Positions 1-5,155 of a stretch of DNA of 16,479 nt are shown piece after piece. This DNA is from Candidatus Anoxychlamydiales bacterium (GTDB lineage: Bacteria; Chlamydiota; Chlamydiia; Chlamydiales; SM23-39). The stretch is taken from NCBI GenBank assembly GCA_011064905.1, contig JAAKFW010000009.1, positions 1 to 16,479 on the forward strand, written 5' to 3'. The translations under genes and the position numbers were made by a program. Below the pieces are notes generated by a model. That model made no database searches and had not been told where the DNA came from. It worked only from the letters and a program-made list of their open reading frames with translations. Numbering within the stretch: position 1 is the first letter of the stretch; each line of letters begins with the position of its first letter.

Positions 1-50
1 TATATTAAATATACCAAAGAATGAATAAAATATACCCGCAAAGGTATATT
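1..50. promoter_or_regulatory. Repeated operator half-sites upstream of the XRE regulator
   Basis: The half-site AATATACC occurs at 8-15 and 29-36, and its reverse complement GGTATATT at 43-50. The last two form a perfect inverted repeat with 8-bp arms and a 6-bp spacer (CGCAAA). A second palindrome, TATATT-A-AATATA, occupies 1-13 and may be cut by the window edge, since two preceding G bases would complete it. The two centres lie about 32 bp apart, near three helical turns. I found no other exact copy of the 8-mer in the window. Placement just before a small HTH gene that heads an R-M cassette fits the paired C-box operators of controller proteins. Autoregulation is inferred. Confidence 0.6.
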
Positions 51-76
51 GCATCAGCAAAATATTTGAAATAAAT

Positions 77-280
77 ATGGATGCTAAAAAATTAGGAAAA
101 AAAATTAAGTTAGCTAGGGTAGAGCTTGATATGACTCAAGCTGATTTAGCTAAAGCTACAGAGATAATGCAGAAGAGTATTTCAAGATATGAAACTGGAT
201 TATCCTTGCCATCATTGGAGAGTTTAGAGAAGATAGCTAAGAAATTGAAAAAGCCTTTTGGATATTTTTTGGATGAATGA
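77..280 (+). CDS. Small XRE/Cro-type regulator, probable R-M controller protein
   Basis: This 67-residue protein is a single Cro/C1-type helix-turn-helix domain. The recognition region spans about residues 18-41 (MTQADLAKATEI then SISRYETG), followed by the usual PSLESLEKIAKKL helix and a short FGYFLDE end. It is shorter than most R-M controller (C) proteins, which run about 75-100 residues, but similarly built. No Shine-Dalgarno sequence is visible before the ATG; C genes are often translated from leaderless or very short-leader transcripts, which may apply here. It sits 77 bp before the methyltransferase on the same strand and directly after an array of inverted half-sites. The likely role is timing expression of the R-M genes so that methylation comes before cutting. 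It could instead be an unrelated regulator, since the family is very common. Confidence 0.75.
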   Translation: MDAKKLGKKIKLARVELDMTQADLAKATEIMQKSISRYETGLSLPSLESLEKIAKKLKKPFGYFLDE

Positions 281-347
281 TAAAAATCTTTTTTTAATGT
301 ATTATGAAAATTTATGTTTGGTTCTTTATTTTTTTTAATTTAATTGC

Positions 348-352
348 AGGAG
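348..352 (+). promoter_or_regulatory. Shine-Dalgarno that sets the methyltransferase start
   Basis: AGGAG lies five bases before the ATG at 358. It favours that start over the in-frame ATG at 304, which has no ribosome site and would add an 18-residue hydrophobic stretch foreign to cytosine methyltransferases. Confidence 0.75.
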
Positions 353-357
353 AAGCA

Positions 358-1287
358 ATGAGTCATGATATCCAAAGAATACAGCATAGATCTTTTACAT
401 TTATAGACCTTTTTGCAGGTATAGGGGGATTTCATCTTGCTCTTCATCAATTAGGCGGAGAATGTGTATATGCAAGTGAATGGGATGCAAATGCACGAAA
501 AACTTACGAATATAATTTTAAAAATATTTCACCTTTGATTTTTCAAAAGGATTTATTTCGCGAAGATATAACGTTAGAAGAAAATCAAGAGATCATTCCT
601 GAAAATTTTGATATATTATGCGCGGGCTTTCCTTGTCAGCCTTTTAGTCAGGCAGGATTTAAAAAAGGTTTTTCCGAAACAAGAGGCACTCTTTTTTTTG
701 AAATTGCTAAAATAATAAAAAATAAACAACCTAAAGCATTTTTTTTAGAAAATGTTCGTCATCTTCTAAATCACGACAACGGAAATACTTTTAAAACTAT
801 CTGTAATATTTTAGAGAATGAGTTGAATTATTCAATTTTTTATAAAATTATGAAAGCTTCCGATTATGGGCTTCCAACTTATCGTCCTAGAATCTATATA
901 GTGGGGTTTCGGAAGGATTTGAACATTACTTCTTTTAATTTTCCTTCACCGATCCCTTTAAAGATTACTATGAAAGAAATATTTAAAGGTGAATGTTCAA
1001 GGGAAATAGGGTATACTTTACGGGTTGGTGGACGCGGCTCGGGATTGTATGATAGGAGAAACTGGGATTCCTATTTGGTAAACGGAGAAATTCATCGAAT
1101 TACCTCTAACGAAGCAAAACTAATGATGGGTTTTCCTGATGATTTTTTCTTTCCTGTCTCTGAATCTCAGGCTCTCAAACAATTAGGGAATAGCGTTGCA
1201 ATAGATCCTATAAGAATGACAGCAGAGGCAATGCTGAATGTAATGAATGAAAGTAAGAGAAATAATTATGCAATTGAGTGCAAATAA
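358..1287 (+). CDS. DNA (cytosine-5)-methyltransferase, HpaII-like (probable CCGG)
   Basis: This 309-residue type II modification enzyme transfers a methyl group from S-adenosylmethionine to C5 of cytosine. All main C5-methyltransferase motifs are present: I FIDLFAGIGG (15-24, SAM binding), IV GFPCQPFSQAG with catalytic Cys93, VI LENV with Glu131, VIII YRPRIYIVGFR (about 175-185), IX around GFPDDF, and X QLGNSVAI (275-282). The target-recognition region, about 213-249, is short and carries TLRVGGRGSG and RRNWDSYLV, which I associate with M.HpaII-type enzymes. CCGG specificity is inferred from that and from the HpaII-family nuclease that follows. The start at 358 is chosen on its ribosome site. 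The 3' end overlaps the nuclease gene, which suggests translational coupling. Confidence 0.92.
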   Translation: MSHDIQRIQHRSFTFIDLFAGIGGFHLALHQLGGECVYASEWDANARKTYEYNFKNISPLIFQKDLFREDITLEENQEIIPENFDILCAGFPCQPFSQAGFKKGFSETRGTLFFEIAKIIKNKQPKAFFLENVRHLLNHDNGNTFKTICNILENELNYSIFYKIMKASDYGLPTYRPRIYIVGFRKDLNITSFNFPSPIPLKITMKEIFKGECSREIGYTLRVGGRGSGLYDRRNWDSYLVNGEIHRITSNEAKLMMGFPDDFFFPVSESQALKQLGNSVAIDPIRMTAEAMLNVMNESKRNNYAIECK

Positions 1288-2326
1288 AGGAGAATGGAGT
1301 GAGTTTTATGCTTTTCTCAAAATTTTATCAGATAAAGTTCTATATTCGGCAGATGAAGCTTTAGCTTTAATTCCAAATTCGTTTCTAAAAGTTTTAAGTA
1401 TCATTCGGCAAGAAGGCTCAAGTGAACTTATCTATGAAATTGATGAAGGCCAAGATAAAATTATTATAAAATCGAATTCTAAGGTTTTAGCGGTTATACC
1501 GATTTTTAAAATCACTGGAAAATTATCTAGTATTCTAAAAAGAATTAAAGAAGGAGCTTCTTCAAAAGGAGCCTTTAAAATAGCTGATGTTCAAGATATT
1601 ATGAAGGAACTTCATTGTAAAAAAATAAAGTCTCCATCTTCAAAAAAGGCTGACATTTCTTTGAAAATTGAAGATCCTAATACAGGAACTAAACCTATAA
1701 GAGGATTTAGCATTAAGTCCAAAATAGGAGGTATGTCGACATTATTTAACGCTTCAGGTGCAACTAATTTTGAATTTGAGATCGTTAGTAAGGGAGATCA
1801 AAATAAAGATAAAGCAAAAATCGGGTTAAATCGGATTCTTACTAAAAATGAAAGGTTGAAGTTTGTTCAGACTCAAGATGTAACCTTTAGTCAAAATTTA
1901 ATGATGATCGATTCCCATATGCCCGAAATCGTTGCTGAAATGGTAAAGGGTTATTATCTGGGGCTTCAAACTACTGTTCAAAAATTAGCACTTCATGTTG
2001 AAAAAAAGGATCCATTGAATATGGGTAATCATAAACATTTTTATGAACACAATGTGCAAGAATTTCTTTTAGCGGTTGCGTTTGGTATGCAGCCTTCTAA
2101 GGTTTGGAATGGAAATTATGAAACGCATGGCGGTTATATTGTGGTTAAAGAAAATGGAGAATTAGCGTGTTATCATGTCTATGATCGAGAGAAGTTTAAA
2201 AAATTTCTTTTTATGAATACCAAATTTGAAACGCCGAGTACAACTAGACATAAATTTGGACAAATTTATGAACGCGAAGGGAAAAAATATATTAAGCTGA
2301 ATTTACAAATAAGATTTAAAAACTAA
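1268..2326 (+). CDS. HpaII-family type II restriction endonuclease
   Basis: The predicted protein has 352 residues, close to the roughly 358 of HpaII. It begins with the family's characteristic NKGEWSEFYAFLKIL block (residues 6-20). A PD-(D/E)XK-like active site can be proposed at ADISLK (Asp129) followed by GFSIKSK (Ser148-x-Lys150), though this is only by eye. The enzyme should cut unmethylated CCGG and leave methylated host DNA intact. I prefer the ATG at 1268 over the in-frame ATG at 1247 because the conserved block starts just after it and an AAGAGA stretch lies upstream; neither site is strong. The first 20 bases overlap the methyltransferase gene in another frame, typical of a coupled operon. 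The frame is full length and uninterrupted, so the cassette looks functional. Confidence 0.88.
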   Translation: MQLSANKGEWSEFYAFLKILSDKVLYSADEALALIPNSFLKVLSIIRQEGSSELIYEIDEGQDKIIIKSNSKVLAVIPIFKITGKLSSILKRIKEGASSKGAFKIADVQDIMKELHCKKIKSPSSKKADISLKIEDPNTGTKPIRGFSIKSKIGGMSTLFNASGATNFEFEIVSKGDQNKDKAKIGLNRILTKNERLKFVQTQDVTFSQNLMMIDSHMPEIVAEMVKGYYLGLQTTVQKLALHVEKKDPLNMGNHKHFYEHNVQEFLLAVAFGMQPSKVWNGNYETHGGYIVVKENGELACYHVYDREKFKKFLFMNTKFETPSTTRHKFGQIYEREGKKYIKLNLQIRFKN

Positions 2327-2329
2327 GTT

Positions 2330-2758
2330 ATGGTGGATAAATTTGATAAAAAAACCCGAAGTCGGGTTATGGCTGCCATAAAAAATAAGAATACTAAGCC
2401 AGAAGTAAATATTCGAAAAGCCTTATTTGCTAAAGGATTGAGATATAGAATTCATAATAAAAAATTACCAGGCTGTCCTGATATTGTTTTTCCTAAATAT
2501 AAAGCAGTCATTTTTATCCATGGTTGTTTTTGGCATAATCATGATTGTAAACACGGTCAATTACCGAAAAGTAATGTTAATTTTTGGGAGGAAAAACTTC
2601 AAAAAAATGTTGAGAGAGATAAAAAAAATATACAGATACTTAAATATATGGGATGGAAAGTTAAAATTATCTGGTCTTGTAAACTGAAAAATAAGAAGGA
2701 ATTTCAATCAATAGATTACGCTAATGATATCGTTGAATGGATTAAAGATATGTGTTGA
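2330..2758 (+). CDS. vsr: Very short patch repair endonuclease (Vsr), T:G mismatch nickase
   Basis: This 142-residue protein is close to the usual Vsr length. It shows the family signature in order: KTRSRVMAAIKNKNTKPE (8-25), LRYRIHNKKLPGCPDIVFP with the metal-binding Asp of PDIVF (about residue 51), VIFIHGCFWHNHDC (60-73), PKSNVNFW, and GWKVKIIWSC near the end. Vsr nicks 5' of the T in T:G mismatches that arise when 5-methylcytosine deaminates, so it limits mutation caused by the partner methyltransferase. Such genes accompany several C5-methyltransferase systems, HpaII among them. It starts three bases after the nuclease stop and is clearly cotranscribed. The usual WEC near the C-terminus reads WSC here, so one conserved Glu is replaced. 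Confidence 0.93.
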   Translation: MVDKFDKKTRSRVMAAIKNKNTKPEVNIRKALFAKGLRYRIHNKKLPGCPDIVFPKYKAVIFIHGCFWHNHDCKHGQLPKSNVNFWEEKLQKNVERDKKNIQILKYMGWKVKIIWSCKLKNKKEFQSIDYANDIVEWIKDMC

Positions 2759-2770
2759 AGAGTTTTTTAT

Positions 2771-2799
2771 TTAATAAGTGTTAGCAGTTGTGGTATGAT
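2771..2799 (+). promoter_or_regulatory. Candidate sigma70-type promoter for the CBASS operon
   Basis: TTAATA (2771-2776, 4 of 6 to the -35 consensus) is spaced 17 bp from TATGAT (2794-2799, 5 of 6 to the -10). TGG directly before the -10 makes an extended -10 element. Transcription would start near 2806, leaving a leader of about 35 bases before the CD-NTase. This suggests the CBASS genes can be expressed separately from the R-M cassette. Confidence 0.45.
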
Positions 2800-2840
2800 A
2801 TTGCTGATTTTTATTTCTTTATCAGTATATTAATAATTTG

Positions 2841-3746
2841 ATGGCAAAGCACCAACTATCCGAGCATTTTAATGCTTTATTTTACAAAATAAATCCTAAA
2901 GATACATATGAAAAAAAAGCATCTAATGCATATCAAACAATTAAGTATATTATTTCTAATTTTCATGGTCCTTTAAAAGCTCTCAATCCTGATTGTTTTA
3001 TACAAGGTTCATATAAACAACAGACAGCAATTCATTCAATAAATGATCTTGATATAATTGTTCTTTGCAAAAAAAACTTAGCTGGAAATCAAAGAAAAAA
3101 TAGAGATGAGCTTTTCCAAATGGTTGCTGACCCTTTTTTATCTGATTATAGATACAAAGATAAAGTTTGTTATAATGCTAATAGCATGTGTATTAAGATT
3201 GATCATGCTATTAGGATAGAAATCCTCCCTACTATTAAAAGAAAGTTTGAAGAAGAACCCTTTTATTTGTTTCGTCCTGAAAAGAACAGATGGGAAAGAG
3301 GCTATGCTAGACGACATCAAGAACTTCTATCTTATAAAAATAAAGGTAATTTAAATTTTATTCCTGCAATAAAATTGTTTAAACATATTCGTTCAATATT
3401 TAAAATTGAATCAGTATCTTTTCATATTGAATGTTTATTATATAGTTTGCCAACTAAGTGCTTTTTAGGTTCTCCAGTAGAATATATGACAAAGTTGCTA
3501 AATTATATTGCAATTCGAAACGTAGATAAATGGTATGAAAAATCAATTAAAACTCCATGTGAAGAACGATGTTTATTTAATAATTTAGAGTGGAATTTAA
3601 CTAATTGGAGGTTCTTTCATGAAATTATTTCTAGTTTAGCTCCATTAGCTAATGAAGCAATACGTGTGCAAAATCAGGTTAGAGCTATAGCGTTATGGCA
3701 AAAAATTTTTGGATCTAATTTTTTCCCTTCAAAGGTAGAGTCATGA
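2841..3746 (+). CDS. CBASS cyclic-oligonucleotide synthase (CD-NTase, SMODS-type)
   Basis: This 301-residue protein has the cGAS/DncV-like nucleotidyltransferase signature. GSYKQQTAI at 56-64 (the GS turn) is followed by NDLDIIVL, with metal ligands Asp69 and Asp71. The third acidic ligand appears to be Glu127 in IRIEILPTI, where most relatives have Asp. The C-terminal half is helical and aromatic-rich, as expected for the substrate-binding lobe. Enzymes of this family sense infection and make cyclic di- or trinucleotides that activate an effector. The next gene, overlapping by four bases, is a patatin-like phospholipase, so this is a type I CBASS. No E1/E2 or JAB accessory genes (Cap2/Cap3) are present. 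I cannot assign the clade or nucleotide product. The ATG at 2841 is preferred to the TTG just before it; there is no clear ribosome site. Confidence 0.88.
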   Translation: MAKHQLSEHFNALFYKINPKDTYEKKASNAYQTIKYIISNFHGPLKALNPDCFIQGSYKQQTAIHSINDLDIIVLCKKNLAGNQRKNRDELFQMVADPFLSDYRYKDKVCYNANSMCIKIDHAIRIEILPTIKRKFEEEPFYLFRPEKNRWERGYARRHQELLSYKNKGNLNFIPAIKLFKHIRSIFKIESVSFHIECLLYSLPTKCFLGSPVEYMTKLLNYIAIRNVDKWYEKSIKTPCEERCLFNNLEWNLTNWRFFHEIISSLAPLANEAIRVQNQVRAIALWQKIFGSNFFPSKVES

Positions 3747-4699
3747 AAAAAATTCTTTCAATAAATGGCGGTGGAATAAAAGGTACTTTTGCGGCAGCAT
3801 TTTTAGCAAGCATTGAAGATACTTTAAAAAGTCCTGTAGCAGATTATTTTGATTTGATAGTTGGTTCTTCTACTGGAGGCATTATTGCTTTAGGACTAGG
3901 GTTAGGATTAAGTGGTAATGATATTTTAAATTTTTATAGGCAAGAGGGACCAAATATTTTTGCAGTAAATAATATATCAAAATATTTTAGGTGGATATTT
4001 ACTTCTAAATTTGATGATCAACCTCTTAAGCAGGCATTGCATAAATCTTTTGAAGATAAAAAATTAGGGGATAGTAAAAAACGTTTAATTATTCCATCGT
4101 TGAGTTTAGAAACAGGAGATTTGTATTTATATAAAACTGCTCATCATCCTCGTTTGGAATTTGATTATAAAGTTAAGGCAGTAGATGTTGCCTTAGCTAC
4201 TTCAGCTGCGCCTACTTATTTTCCCATTCATCAAATAAAGGGTACTCCCTTTATTGATGGAGGAGTCTGGGCAAACAATCCTACAGATATAGCAATTATA
4301 GAAGCAATATCTGTTTTGAATTGGAATAAATCAGAAATTAAGGTTTTGAATCTAGGCTGTACTTATTCTCCTTTTGATGTGGAAAAGCTTAGAAAATCAA
4401 AAAAAAATAAGTATTCAGGCATATTTCAGTGGGCTAAAGGAAGGAAACTACTTAAAGTTTTTATGGAAAGTCAAGAAAAAGCTTCTTTAGCAAAAGGGCA
4501 GTTGTTAGTTGGCAAAGAGAATGTTTTTCATATTAATCCTGTGGTTCCTGAAGGAAGATATTCCTTAGATAATGCAACAGAAATAGAATCTCTAATCGGA
4601 TTAGGACAAGAAAAAGCTCGAGAAGCTTTTCCAGATCTTAAGAATGCTTTTTTTCAAATAAAGGCTGACGATTTTGTTCCATATAAAACCCTTCGTTAA
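3743..4699 (+). CDS. capV: CapV-like patatin phospholipase, CBASS effector
   Basis: This 318-residue patatin-like hydrolase has the full catalytic set: glycine-rich oxyanion loop INGGGIKG (7-14), nucleophile elbow GSSTGG with Ser43, and catalytic Asp172 in FIDGGVWANNP. ATSAAPTYFP before the Asp is also typical of the family. In type I CBASS the cyclic nucleotide made by the neighbouring CD-NTase activates this phospholipase, which degrades the inner membrane and kills the infected cell before phage or plasmid spread. Its ATG lies inside the stop of the CD-NTase gene (ATGA overlap), so the two are translationally coupled, with AAGG upstream as a weak ribosome site. The frame is intact. The effector role rests on gene order; patatins also occur in other contexts, but a CD-NTase partner makes CBASS by far the best reading. 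Confidence 0.9.
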   Translation: MKKILSINGGGIKGTFAAAFLASIEDTLKSPVADYFDLIVGSSTGGIIALGLGLGLSGNDILNFYRQEGPNIFAVNNISKYFRWIFTSKFDDQPLKQALHKSFEDKKLGDSKKRLIIPSLSLETGDLYLYKTAHHPRLEFDYKVKAVDVALATSAAPTYFPIHQIKGTPFIDGGVWANNPTDIAIIEAISVLNWNKSEIKVLNLGCTYSPFDVEKLRKSKKNKYSGIFQWAKGRKLLKVFMESQEKASLAKGQLLVGKENVFHINPVVPEGRYSLDNATEIESLIGLGQEKAREAFPDLKNAFFQIKADDFVPYKTLR

Positions 4700-4908
4700 T
4701 CAGTTGCTTGAGTCAATCCTTTCCGAATAGTTTTATAACTAATTTTCAATCGTACTGCTATTTCATTGTTTGTTAAATTCAAAGCTTTTAATTCTCTAAT
4801 TTTCGGAGCTAATTTTTGATAAAGAGGGATATTTTCATTCATAGTAATTTTAATCTTCACTGGAATTCGTGCCCTTGCCCCCTCTGTCAGCGTAGTTGTT
4901 GCTTTCAA
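4696..4908 (-). pseudogene. Remnant of a recombinase or transposase (HTH-containing C-terminal piece)
   Basis: A 70-codon minus-strand frame has no ATG at its 5' end, where it opens after a TAG and would have to use TTG. It runs through LTEGARARIPVKIKI to a helix-turn-helix-like end (LNLTNNEIAVRLKISYKTIR). The last part resembles the DNA-binding tail of site-specific recombinases or transposases, but I cannot name the family. Its stop overlaps the last bases of the capV gene by four bases. Lack of a start, small size and position next to a second transposase fragment suggest a broken mobile gene rather than a working one. Confidence 0.5.
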
Positions 4909-4933
4909 CTAAACTATAAATGAGTTTATTTAA

Positions 4934-5005
4934 ATGCAGACCAAATATTCAAAAAGCTTTAAAAAAGAAGCATTAAAAAAAGAGAGCCTTGGTTGCTCTT
5001 TTTAG
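4934..5005 (+). pseudogene. 5' stub of an IS transposase (OrfA-like N-terminus)
   Basis: ATG at 4934 opens a 23-codon frame beginning MQTKYSKSFKKEALKK and ending at a TAG inside a hairpin. The opening matches the general pattern of IS3-type OrfA N-termini (M-x-x-KYS-x-x-FK-x-x-A). Nothing downstream continues the helix-turn-helix expected next, so only the first part survives. With the fragment on the other strand it marks this 456-bp gap as former mobile-element sequence at the edge of the defence island. Confidence 0.45.
4979..5003. terminator. Hairpin terminator between the defence island and the SNF2 gene
   Basis: The left arm ends in GAGAGC at 4987, the loop CTTGGTT covers 4988-4994, and the right arm is GCTCTTTTT at 4995-5003. 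Nine pairs form, one of them G-U, with A-rich and T-rich flanks, so it could act in both directions. It is the first credible intrinsic terminator after capV, about 280 bp downstream, and would also insulate the helicase gene. Confidence 0.5.
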
Positions 5006-5042
5006 CTAGCATCTAGGGCTTGCAATTTCAACGTCTAAAAAT

Positions 5043-5054
5043 CTACATATGTAG
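5043..5054. repeat. 12-bp palindrome upstream of the SNF2 gene
   Basis: CTACATATGTAG is a perfect palindrome about 100 bp before the helicase start and could be a regulator site. Apart from this, 5006-5155 holds only A/T-rich leader sequence. I find no convincing -35/-10 pair there, although TATACT at 5122-5127 could serve as a -10. Confidence 0.25.
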
Positions 5055-5155
5055 TAAAGAATTTTTTAAGGATATTGACTCATCAATTTGATTTTTTCTA
5101 GCTCTTTTTTTTTTCTTTATTTATACTTTGTAGTGATATTTTAAGGTATAGAATA

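Noticed and set aside
304..357. Longer methyltransferase start at 304
   Set aside because: It adds a hydrophobic 18-residue leader with no ribosome site; AGGAG before the ATG at 358 and the position of motif I support the shorter form.
2484..2687. 67-codon frame inside the Vsr gene
   Set aside because: It lies wholly within the intact Vsr coding sequence in another frame and has no recognisable content.
2801..2826. CTGAT/ATCAG hairpin in the CBASS leader
   Set aside because: Only five pairs with a 12-base loop in A/T-rich DNA; not distinguishable from chance.
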